Shown: positions 17,227 through 24,962 of the stretch, piece after piece | How the letters are laid out: every line of letters begins with the position of its first letter | Position numbering within the stretch: the stretch's first letter is position 1 | From: Novacetimonas cocois | GTDB taxonomy: Bacteria; Pseudomonadota; Alphaproteobacteria; Acetobacterales; Acetobacteraceae | NCBI RefSeq assembly: GCF_003311635.1 | Contig: NZ_QEXL01000008.1 | Location: 89,117-153,116, forward strand | Direction of reading: 5' to 3' | Length of the DNA: 64,000 bases | Notes under the pieces: generated by a model | What the model saw: only the letters and a program-made list of their open reading frames with translations | What the model was told of the DNA's origin: nothing | Databases searched by the model: none | Translations under genes and position numbers: made by a program

Positions 17227-18684
17227 TCAGCGCGCGCCTTTCTGTGCCAGTACCGCCGGGACGGTTTTCAGCAGGATTATGATGTCACGCCACAGGCTCC
17301 AGTTACGTACGTACCAGTTATCCAGCTGGACACGCCGGGTGTAGGACGTATCGCTACGTCCGCTGACCTGCCACAGGCCGGTGATGCCGGGACGGGTCGC
17401 CATGTAATATTCCAGGTCGGCGCCGTAATGGACCTCTTCGGCCATGACGATGGGACGTGGACCGACAAGACTCATTTCAAGGCGCAGCACGTTGAAGACC
17501 TGCGGCAGTTCATCAAGGCTTGTCTTGCGCAGGATCTTTCCCACCCGCGTGATGCGTGGATCGGACGTCAGCTTGCGCGTCGCCGCCCATTCCGCAGCCG
17601 CCGCCGGGTCGCGGGCCAGCAGATCGGCAAGGATGCTGTCGGCATTGACCGCCATGGTCCTGAATTTCAGGCAGCGGAAGGGCCGGCCATTGCGCCCGAT
17701 GCGCATGTGGCCGAAAATCGCCGGTCCCCCGTCCAGCCGCACGAAAGCATAGATCACCGCCAGCACTGGCAGGAGCGCCAGAAGAACCAGCGACGCAACA
17801 AATAGGTCAAGTGCGACCTTCGCCCCGCGATGGAGCGGACGTTCAAGATTGCTGCGGAAGGTCATCATCATGCCGTCATGGCTGAAATATGACTGGCATC
17901 CATGATCCAGCGGCAGGCCCCGCATCGGCGGCATCAGCGAAAAGGGCAGGCGCGTGCGGGTGACATGTTCCACCACGTTGCGACCGTCGCCATCATGGAC
18001 ATCCATCACCAGCAGCAGGCGGGCCGCCCCGTGCCGCGCCAGCAGCATGCGATGCAGATGGGTGCCCGACATCCGCAGCAGGCGCGAAGGGGGAATGCAG
18101 CCGACCGAACGCAGGCCGGGAAAGCGTTCGCTGGTAAGGATTTCGATGGCGCGCGCACAGTCCTCCGGCTCCCCCGCAAGCAGCACGGGAATGCGCCACA
18201 GCCCCATGCCGTGCAGGACCCGTTTGGTTGCCTGGCGCAGCATGATGTCGATGAAGGGGAAGGCAAGGAACGGAAACAGCGCCGCCATGTCATGCATGTC
18301 GCGCCATGAAAGGATGACGAGGGCCGCGGCCGCCAGTCCCGTCGTCATGATGATCTGGGCACTTTCGGTCCAGAACGGCAGGCGATCGGTATAATGCCGC
18401 AGATAGGCAAGGTATCCGATCATCACGATGAACAGGGCGCATGAAGTGAAGAAAATACTTTCCACGTAATAAATGTTTTTTGGAAATAATATTTCTTCCA
18501 GCGCCAGGGATACGGAAAATGCGGCGCAGTCCGTGGCAATCAGGGCTGTCGCACATGAAAAATGTATGTGGCGCAACTGTGTTGTCGGAATGATGATCTC
18601 ATCCACGTCGCGCAGGGAGGCATCGTCAAGCGGGAGCGCCGAAGGAGCGGTTCCGGCCGTTGCGGCGGAAAGATGAGCATCCAT
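17227..18684 (-). CDS. Undecaprenyl-phosphate sugar-1-phosphate transferase (AceA/GumD-like)
   Basis: A 485-residue polyisoprenyl-phosphate hexose-1-phosphate transferase that starts EPS synthesis by placing a sugar phosphate, usually glucose-1-phosphate, on undecaprenyl phosphate. About four N-terminal membrane helices and a CoA-binding-like middle domain precede the last membrane helix. The C-terminal catalytic region of about 200 residues carries LKFRTM, LRKTSLDELPQ, SLVGPRP and RPGITGLWQVSGR, all diagnostic. The start at 18684 is favoured over upstream in-frame starts because GGAG stands six bases before it. It heads the minus-strand EPS block, 76 bp before the co-polymerase. Similar in plan to AceA of the acetan pathway. 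Confidence 0.93.
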   Translation of the reverse strand: MDAHLSAATAGTAPSALPLDDASLRDVDEIIIPTTQLRHIHFSCATALIATDCAAFSVSLALEEILFPKNIYYVESIFFTSCALFIVMIGYLAYLRHYTDRLPFWTESAQIIMTTGLAAAALVILSWRDMHDMAALFPFLAFPFIDIMLRQATKRVLHGMGLWRIPVLLAGEPEDCARAIEILTSERFPGLRSVGCIPPSRLLRMSGTHLHRMLLARHGAARLLLVMDVHDGDGRNVVEHVTRTRLPFSLMPPMRGLPLDHGCQSYFSHDGMMMTFRSNLERPLHRGAKVALDLFVASLVLLALLPVLAVIYAFVRLDGGPAIFGHMRIGRNGRPFRCLKFRTMAVNADSILADLLARDPAAAAEWAATRKLTSDPRITRVGKILRKTSLDELPQVFNVLRLEMSLVGPRPIVMAEEVHYGADLEYYMATRPGITGLWQVSGRSDTSYTRRVQLDNWYVRNWSLWRDIIILLKTVPAVLAQKGAR

Positions 18685-19066
18685 GATATACTCCGCATTA
18701 TTACAGAACATGAAGAGCCAGAATATTTGATGCCACTTTTTTTCATCTGGTTCGGCCATGTCGGGGGAGCATATCCACGATTGCTCGTCTGGCCGTAACA
18801 GGCCGTATACGTGGCAGCAGGGCGGCAAGTTCCGTGGAATGGTTAAAAATTTATTTCCAAGAATAACGTAAACGTGACAACCGTTCTGTACAAAAAACAT
18901 GCAGATAAAAATGACGCTGAACGAATTTAATCTTGGATAGGGGATTAAATCTGTATGGTTACAAGCCGTGATAAGTTGAGAATTAAAAATAATATTTTCG
19001 GGGCCATTCCCAGATGACTCTAGTCCTTCCCCTCCTTCCTGTCATGAATCTCCAATAGGGTATCTG
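18685..19066. promoter_or_regulatory. Divergent EPS promoter region
   Basis: A 382-bp intergenic region from which the two main EPS gene blocks diverge. The part from about 18840 to 19000 is AT-rich and holds the dyad at 18925-18950. No gene is recognisable. It is the natural control point of the locus. Confidence 0.55.
18925..18950. promoter_or_regulatory. Perfect 8-bp dyad in divergent EPS promoter
   Basis: ATTTAATC and GATTAAAT form a perfect inverted repeat with a 10-base spacer (26 bp). The centre-to-centre spacing of 18 bp puts the half-sites on nearly the same DNA face, which fits a dimeric regulator. No regulator gene is adjacent. Confidence 0.45.
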
Positions 19067-20383
19067 GTGCGCAAAATAATGGTCATCAGGCTGGGCTTGA
19101 CCGCTGCCGCCCCTTTTCTTTCGGTCGACAGCGCGCTTGCCCAGGTTATCGACAACTATTTCCCGGCCATCGGCAGTGGCGCGGGTGATCTGTCGGAAGA
19201 GCCCGCGCAGGTGCGCGCGATGGGGGCGTACGCCCCGCTGGGCAAGCGTTATGGACCCCTGCGCATCGATGCGGAAGGTAGCGAATCGGAAGGCTATGCC
19301 AACAACGTTGACCGTAACGTTGGCGGTCATTCCAGTGCGGTCATCTCCACGCAGGGGAACCTGTCGGCCGTGTCGCGATGGGGAAAGCGCGATCAGGTCC
19401 ATGGCAGCATCAGCGTGGACGACATTCGCTATCCCTCCCGCAGCATCCAGAACCGCACGAACTGGACGGCGAATGTCGGCGGGGTCCATGATTTCGGACA
19501 TGATACGATCGGCGTGTCGTACACCCACCTTGCGCTGGTCCAGATGCCCACGGACCTTGGCGCGCTGATCGTCAATCATCCCGTTCCCTATCAGGTGGAT
19601 GACGGAAGGCTGAGCTATACCGCGACGACCCACGGGCGTTTCAGCTTTATTCCGCAGGTGGACGTGCAGCGGTATTATTTCGACAATTTCGCCCCGACAC
19701 CTTCGCAGCCGAGCCAGAGTTACCGCGACCGCGTCCTGATTACCGAAGGGGTGACGGCGCAGTATGAAATGCGTCAGGACAGTCATATCCTGCTGGTGAT
19801 GCAGGGCACCGAAATCCGTTACCAGACCCAGCTTACGGGCGCGCCATCGCGTGATTCCAACGGGGCGTCGGTCATGGCGGGTTATGATTTCGGCATGCGC
19901 GGCCCCCTGCGTTTCCGTGCGCTGGTGGGGTATCAGACGCGTCGTTACAGCGCGAACGGGTATGGGACGATCAATTCCCCGATGGCGGAGGCGGAGCTGA
20001 GCTGGTCGCCAACGCGCCTGACGACCGCGACCCTGAGTGTCCGTCACGGCATTGAGGACAGCGCCTTTGAAAATGTCGTGGGTTATACTTTTACCGGCGC
20101 GCGCATCGGGGTTACCCACACCTATCAGCGCAATATTGTTTTTTCTGCGTACGGACAGATACAGAAAGCGAACTATCCGTCCGCTCCGGCCTTTTTACAG
20201 AACACGGTCCTGTATCAGGAGCGCAACAACCAGACGTACTACGGCGTGGGCGCCGAGGTGGATTGGCTGATCAACCGCCATATGCGCCTGGCGGCCAATT
20301 ATGATTTCAGCAGTCAGAATACGGTGGGCAGTGGACAGTTTCCCATTCACACATTTCTGGTCGGATTTCATCTCTCGCTTTAG
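19067..20383 (+). CDS. Outer-membrane beta-barrel protein of EPS locus
   Basis: A 438-residue exported protein with a signal peptide (cleavage probably after SALA, near residue 26) followed by alternating amphipathic strands. Its last strand, HTFLVGFHLSL, ends in the hydrophobic pattern typical of outer-membrane barrels. It resembles the barrel proteins (BBP2 family) often found beside Wza-type genes in alphaproteobacterial EPS loci, where they are thought to assist polymer export. It starts with GTG; an in-frame ATG four codons later is an alternative. It opens the plus-strand EPS block and precedes the Wza-like lipoprotein by 68 bp. Confidence 0.78.
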   Translation: MRKIMVIRLGLTAAAPFLSVDSALAQVIDNYFPAIGSGAGDLSEEPAQVRAMGAYAPLGKRYGPLRIDAEGSESEGYANNVDRNVGGHSSAVISTQGNLSAVSRWGKRDQVHGSISVDDIRYPSRSIQNRTNWTANVGGVHDFGHDTIGVSYTHLALVQMPTDLGALIVNHPVPYQVDDGRLSYTATTHGRFSFIPQVDVQRYYFDNFAPTPSQPSQSYRDRVLITEGVTAQYEMRQDSHILLVMQGTEIRYQTQLTGAPSRDSNGASVMAGYDFGMRGPLRFRALVGYQTRRYSANGYGTINSPMAEAELSWSPTRLTTATLSVRHGIEDSAFENVVGYTFTGARIGVTHTYQRNIVFSAYGQIQKANYPSAPAFLQNTVLYQERNNQTYYGVGAEVDWLINRHMRLAANYDFSSQNTVGSGQFPIHTFLVGFHLSL

Positions 20384-20451
20384 GGAACGCGCGCATCGGG
20401 GTCGTCTGGTTCGCCTGCCTGGACAGATATTATGACAGGAGCATACCACGC

Positions 20452-21042
20452 ATGCCGACTACCTGTTCAAGAACCCGCCGCGCCGCCATCTGGCTGCCGG
20501 CATTTACGGGCATGATGGGGGGCCTGCTTGCAGGCTGCGCGCCCGGCTGGGATCTGAAGCATGTTCCCCCCTATGACCCGGCTCAGTACCGTCTGGGCGT
20601 GGATGATGAAATCCGCGTCATGACGTATGAGCAGGATCAGTTCACTTCGGATTTTCGCGTTGACAGCAGTGGAAAGGTTGCTTTCCCCGTCGCAGGCAGC
20701 CTGCAGGCCGCCGGACTGACGACGGAGGAATTCAGCGCGGAAGTCTCAAAGGCCCTGCAATCGGCCCGCATGCTGCGCGAACCGAATGTCTCGGTCGAGG
20801 TCTCGGCCTATCGTCTCGTCTCTGTCCTGGGGGAGGTGGCAAAGCCGGGACAGTATCCATACCAGCCCGGGATGACATTGCTTACGGCCGTGGCGGCGGG
20901 CGGGGGATTTACCTATCGCGCGCTGGAAACCCGTGCCTATGTCGCGCGGCAGATGGGGGACCGTACGGTCGTCGGGTACCTGAAACCCTACGACTATGTG
21001 AAGCCGGGTGATGTCATAAAAATTTATGAACGGCACTTTTAA
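20452..21042 (+). CDS. Polysaccharide export lipoprotein (Wza/GumB-like)
   Basis: A 196-residue outer-membrane polysaccharide export protein. The N-terminus is a lipoprotein signal with lipobox LLAGC near residue 28. A poly-export domain follows (YRLGVDDEIRVMTYEQDQF ... GKVAFPVAGSL), then one SLBB-like domain (VSVLGEVAKPGQYPYQPGMT). The length is near that of GumB (about 210) rather than Wza (about 380), so the channel is the short type that usually needs a partner barrel, consistent with the upstream gene. AGGAG lies ten bases before the ATG. Confidence 0.92.
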   Translation: MPTTCSRTRRAAIWLPAFTGMMGGLLAGCAPGWDLKHVPPYDPAQYRLGVDDEIRVMTYEQDQFTSDFRVDSSGKVAFPVAGSLQAAGLTTEEFSAEVSKALQSARMLREPNVSVEVSAYRLVSVLGEVAKPGQYPYQPGMTLLTAVAAGGGFTYRALETRAYVARQMGDRTVVGYLKPYDYVKPGDVIKIYERHF

Positions 21043-21056
21043 GGTTCCATCTGCGT

Positions 21057-21227
21057 TCATCTGAGCAGGAGGACGCCTGCGATGATGACGCCCCATCCCA
21101 CGGCGCCGAGTATCAGGCCAAGGACGATCCCGCGCGCAGGGCGCAGGCGGTCCGGCGTGGCGGGACGCGTCATGGGAGAAGGGAAAGGGGAAATGCTCGA
21201 TGTTTTCCTGCGCGATTTCAGGGGCAA
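21057..21227 (-). CDS. Putative small single-span membrane protein
   Basis: An unreported-looking short frame on the minus strand between two plus-strand EPS genes. From a TTG at 21227 it encodes 56 residues; from an internal ATG at 21173 it encodes 38. The C-terminal half is one clean transmembrane helix (GIVLGLILGAVGWGVIIAGV) preceded by a basic, Pro-rich stretch. Third codon positions are strongly GC-rich as in real genes here, and AGGAG stands seven bases before the TTG. No family is recognised. It could still be a chance frame, since it has no operon partner and runs against its neighbours. Confidence 0.4.
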   Translation of the reverse strand: MPLKSRRKTSSISPFPSPMTRPATPDRLRPARGIVLGLILGAVGWGVIIAGVLLLR

Positions 21228-21397
21228 GGGTCATCTCCTGCGCGGTAACGCATCCGTTCGCGTTCATGAATGGACGGATGTTGCCTTTGGTATTGATATC
21301 TCGGGATATGGATAACGCCCACGTCTTTCATCTGTAAAGCATGCAGCTTCCCGTGCGGCGCGAAACCGTGGCCGCCGGGAAGCGGGAGGGTCCGTTC

Positions 21398-22594
21398 ATG
21401 AATGTTCTTCATCCGGTGCAGCCGGAACAAAAGACGATGCGCGTCGCCATCGTCCATGAATGGCTGGAACATTATGCCGGTTCCGAACGCGTGCTGGAAC
21501 AGCTTCTGATCATGTATCCGCAGGCGGCGCTGTTTGCCATCGTCGATTTCATGCCGGGCGCGGAACGCGTCATGCTGGGCGGGCGTCGCGTTCAGACCAC
21601 ATTCATCCAGAACCTGCCCCTCGCGCGGAAGTATTTCCGCTACTACCTCGGCCTGATGCCCATTGCGATCGAACAGCTGGACCTGTCGGGCTTCGACCTT
21701 GTGATTTCGAGTAATCATGCGGTGGCGAAAGGTGTTATTACGGGGCCGGATCAGGTGCATGTCTGTTACGTACATTTACCGATGCGATATGCCTGGGACA
21801 TGCAGGCCGCGTATCTGCGCCAGGGGCGTATGGAGGGCGGGGCGCGGGGGCTGTATGCGCGCTGGCTGCTGCATCGCCTGCGCAATTGGGACGTACGGTC
21901 CGCGGCCGGGGTGGATGCCTTTGTCGCGAATTCCAGCTATATCGCGCGCCGGATCATGAAGGTTTACCGCCGTGAGGCGACGGTTGTGTACCCCCCGGTC
22001 GATATCGCGCGTTTTGACGGACCGGAACAGCCGCGGGATGACGCATATGTCGTGATATCGCGCATGGTGCCCTACAAGCGCATCGACCTTGTGGTGGAGG
22101 CATTCCGCCGCATGCCGCAGCGCATCCTGCATGTCGCGGGCGACGGGCCGGAGCGTGAGCGGATCCGCAAGGTCGCGGGGGATGCGCCGAACATCGTCTT
22201 TCGTGGTCGCGTCAGTGATGCCGAAGTCCTGGCGATGATGCGCAGGGCCCGTGCCTTTGTCTTTGCCGGGGAGGAGGATTTCGGCATCGCGATGGTGGAG
22301 GCACAGGCCTGCGGCACGCCCCTGATCGTTTTCGGGCGCGGCGGGGCATGCGACATCGTGCGGGGCGAGGATGCGCCCGATGGTCCGACAGGCGTTCTTT
22401 TCGCGCAACAGGATGCCGACGCCATCATTGATGCGGTCGAACGGTTTGAGGGCATGCAGGACAGGATCACCCCGCAGGCCTGCCGGATCAATGCCCGGCG
22501 CTTTTCACGCGAAGCTTTCCGGCAGGCCATGTTCAGGGTGGTGGAACGCGCCATGCAGGACGTCCATGCGCGGGGGATGCAGGCGGCGGAATAG
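21398..22594 (+). CDS. Glycosyltransferase family 4, WbaZ/AceC-like
   Basis: A 398-residue GT-B glycosyltransferase resembling the WbaZ-type mannosyltransferases. The N-terminal half has VHEWLEHYAGSERV, then ISSNHAVAKGV and YVHLPMRYAWD, characteristic of this group. The C-terminal half has the donor-binding E-x7-E region within EEDFGIAMVEAQACGTP. It likely adds mannose or a related sugar to the lipid-linked repeat. The frame is open from 21341, but the ATG at 21398 has GGAGGG seven bases upstream and is preferred. It lies between the Wza-like gene and the Wzy-like gene. Confidence 0.88.
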   Translation: MNVLHPVQPEQKTMRVAIVHEWLEHYAGSERVLEQLLIMYPQAALFAIVDFMPGAERVMLGGRRVQTTFIQNLPLARKYFRYYLGLMPIAIEQLDLSGFDLVISSNHAVAKGVITGPDQVHVCYVHLPMRYAWDMQAAYLRQGRMEGGARGLYARWLLHRLRNWDVRSAAGVDAFVANSSYIARRIMKVYRREATVVYPPVDIARFDGPEQPRDDAYVVISRMVPYKRIDLVVEAFRRMPQRILHVAGDGPERERIRKVAGDAPNIVFRGRVSDAEVLAMMRRARAFVFAGEEDFGIAMVEAQACGTPLIVFGRGGACDIVRGEDAPDGPTGVLFAQQDADAIIDAVERFEGMQDRITPQACRINARRFSREAFRQAMFRVVERAMQDVHARGMQAAE

Positions 22595-22635
22595 GGGCGA
22601 AAGGGGACTGATGGGAAAGGCAGAGGTTACGCGCG

Positions 22636-24114
22636 ATGACCATTCCACTTGTCGGGATAATCCTGTTCCCACTCTGTCTCCTGTTATGGATGCGTCCGAT
22701 CTGGATGCTTCATATCCTGCTGCTGGCGGGGGTCCTTCCGGCTTCCGCGGCGCTGATTCTGGGCGGGCTGGGGGTTCAGCCCGCCATGGTGCCCGCCATG
22801 GCGTTCATGAGCTTCGTGCTCCTGCAATGGATAATGGGGGTCCATTATCCCGGGGAACGGACGGTCATGGCGCTGTGCCTTCCGTTCATTCTGGTGGTGG
22901 GGTGGACGCTGCTGGCCTCCATCATCATGCCGCGCCTGTTCATGAATCAGGTCATGGTCTGGCCGCAGAAAAGCGATTCCGTGGGCGGCAGGGTCCTGCT
23001 GGCCCCCAATTTCGGCAATATCTCACAGGATATGTATCTTGTGATCAATGCCGTCTTCCTTGTGATCGCCGCGCGTTTCATGACCCGCACGGACGTGCGG
23101 CTGGACCGGCTGTATCGCACCTTCCTGCTGTCGGGATGGTGTGTCGTGGGCATCTGCATGTGGCAGTTCGCCCATCGGGTCGCCGGGGTCCCGTTTCCTG
23201 ACACGTTCTTTTATTCCAACCCCGGCTGGGCGGTGCTCAATACCCAGACGGCCGGGCCCGTGCCGCGTATCAACGCCTCATTTTCCGAACCCGCCGCCTG
23301 CGCCGCGTTTTTGAGCGAAATCCTGTTTTCAAGTGTCTGGATCGTCCTGCAGGGATATTCGGTGGCATCTGCGAAATGGCTGGTTCCGGCCTCGGCCATG
23401 GCGCTGGTCTGCACGACCTCGACCACCGGGTTCATTACCGTGGCCGTGGAAATATGCCTGCTGCCGGTCGCGGCCCTGGCGACGGGGGCGATGAAGCTGC
23501 TGGGCAACATAAGCCGGCTGATCGCGGTGGGGATCGCCCTGCTGGGGTGTGGGGTGCTGGTGCTGGTGACCGTCGCGCCCCAGGTCGTGCCGGCAGCGCA
23601 GTTCGTGTTCCAGTCCACGGCCGAAAAGAAGGACAGCCAGTCCTATCAGGACCGTTCGCAGGTTGACCGTGATTCCATGTCGCTGGTGGCCGAAACCTAT
23701 GGCCTCGGGGTGGGGTGGGGCAGCAACCGGGCATCCAGCCTGCTGCCGGGCCTGTTGTCGACCATCGGCCTTGTGGGGGTGATGGGGTTGATGGTTTTCG
23801 ACTGGAAGCTGTTGCGCGCGGCGATGGGCGCGCGCAAACGCGTCCCCCCCGGACCCGAGCGGCTGGTGATCGAGGGGGTGATCCCCGCGCTGGTCGCCCG
23901 CCTGATCGCCGCCAGCCTTTCAAGTCCGACGGTAGGCTTCCTCGATTTTTATCTGCTGATCGCAATGCTGATCGCCGCGATCGCCCGCATCGACCTGCTC
24001 TGCATGGCGGCCCGCGCGTCACGGCCCGCGCAGCTTGCATTGCCGGACATGTATGCGCAGGTGGCGCGGGGACACGCCATGACGGAGACGGACAGACCGC
24101 AGATTCATGCGTGA
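22636..24114 (+). CDS. Wzy-like polysaccharide polymerase (O-antigen ligase-like membrane protein)
   Basis: A 492-residue polytopic protein with about 11-12 hydrophobic segments and a larger periplasmic loop near residues 310-370 (TAEKKDSQSYQDRSQVDRDS), the usual plan of Wzy polymerases and O-antigen ligases. No sequence motif is strict in this family, so the call rests on topology and position among EPS genes that otherwise lack a polymerase. It would join flipped repeat units at the periplasmic face. AGAGG lies nine bases before the ATG. Its end overlaps the PAP2 gene start by 8 bp, implying coupled expression. Confidence 0.75.
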   Translation: MTIPLVGIILFPLCLLLWMRPIWMLHILLLAGVLPASAALILGGLGVQPAMVPAMAFMSFVLLQWIMGVHYPGERTVMALCLPFILVVGWTLLASIIMPRLFMNQVMVWPQKSDSVGGRVLLAPNFGNISQDMYLVINAVFLVIAARFMTRTDVRLDRLYRTFLLSGWCVVGICMWQFAHRVAGVPFPDTFFYSNPGWAVLNTQTAGPVPRINASFSEPAACAAFLSEILFSSVWIVLQGYSVASAKWLVPASAMALVCTTSTTGFITVAVEICLLPVAALATGAMKLLGNISRLIAVGIALLGCGVLVLVTVAPQVVPAAQFVFQSTAEKKDSQSYQDRSQVDRDSMSLVAETYGLGVGWGSNRASSLLPGLLSTIGLVGVMGLMVFDWKLLRAAMGARKRVPPGPERLVIEGVIPALVARLIAASLSSPTVGFLDFYLLIAMLIAAIARIDLLCMAARASRPAQLALPDMYAQVARGHAMTETDRPQIHA

Positions 24115-24709
24115 AACAGGGTGCCGCTGGATGCAGTTCATTACCAATGCCGGGGATCAGGCAGTCATCATTCCCATCGAAGCAGGTGTCTTTCTTGTTT
24201 TCCTGTTATGCCGCTGCTGGCGCATGGCCATGGCATGGGCCGTCATGATCGGGGCCGGTTCTGGGCTGGTCCTGCTGCTCAAGCTTTATCTGGAGGCATG
24301 TGGTCCCGGCCGTCACCGCGTCCTGTACAGCCCCAGCGGCCATACCATGGCGGCAACGATGGTCTATGGCGGGCTGCTGTCCCTGACCCGTGTGCGACGG
24401 TCCGTGCTGATGGGCGGCGCGCTGGCCATCGCGGTGTGCGAGGGCTGGACCCGCGTCGCGCTGGGCTATCATACCGTGACGGAGACGATTGTCGGCGGGA
24501 CGGTGGGACTTGTCATGGTGCTGGGATTTCGCATCTGGACGGAGGATTTCCAGAAAAAATTCAGTCCCGTCGTATCGGTTCTGGCGCTGCTGCTGCTTGT
24601 CGCGATTTTTGTTCGTGGGTGGCACCCGGATGTCGAAGGCCACATACAGACCATATCCCGGTTGTATTTTTCGAAATGGGAATGTAAAGGTCCGTCCCTG
24701 TCGAAATAG
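24107..24709 (+). CDS. PAP2-family phosphatase, EPS-linked
   Basis: A 200-residue membrane protein with about five helices and the PAP2 core: YSPSGHTMAAT (motif C2) near residue 85 and TRVALGYHTVTE (motif C3) near 118. Usual PAP2 enzymes dephosphorylate lipid phosphates, and those in EPS loci probably recycle undecaprenyl diphosphate released by the polymerase. Motif C3 has Thr and Glu where Ser and Asp are usual, and the C1 Lys-x6-Arg-Pro motif is not intact (KLYLEACGPGR), so activity may be altered. It overlaps the preceding Wzy-like gene by 8 bp. Confidence 0.8.
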   Translation: MRETGCRWMQFITNAGDQAVIIPIEAGVFLVFLLCRCWRMAMAWAVMIGAGSGLVLLLKLYLEACGPGRHRVLYSPSGHTMAATMVYGGLLSLTRVRRSVLMGGALAIAVCEGWTRVALGYHTVTETIVGGTVGLVMVLGFRIWTEDFQKKFSPVVSVLALLLLVAIFVRGWHPDVEGHIQTISRLYFSKWECKGPSLSK

Positions 24710-24962
24710 AGCAAATATTGTCATAACATTCCAGATGATGCTTTCCGATACATATGCCCTGTCGTCAAGGATATGGGGGCATATTGCGGCGCTTTACATC
24801 ATCGTCATGGCCTTTATGGTTCCATGCGGAAATGACAGCAGGAGCAGGATGGTTATGTCCCGTGATGGATGCGACATGTGTGCAGGATATGCCGTTATCC
24901 ACGCATGGGGTGCAGGGGGATCTGTCCATACCGGCATAAGGTGACGTCATGAAGCCGTACAA

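Noticed and set aside
21082-21315. A 77-codon plus-strand frame between the Wza-like and GT4 genes.
   Set aside because: The peptide is Arg/Gly-rich with no domain; the opposite strand gives a more plausible small membrane protein.
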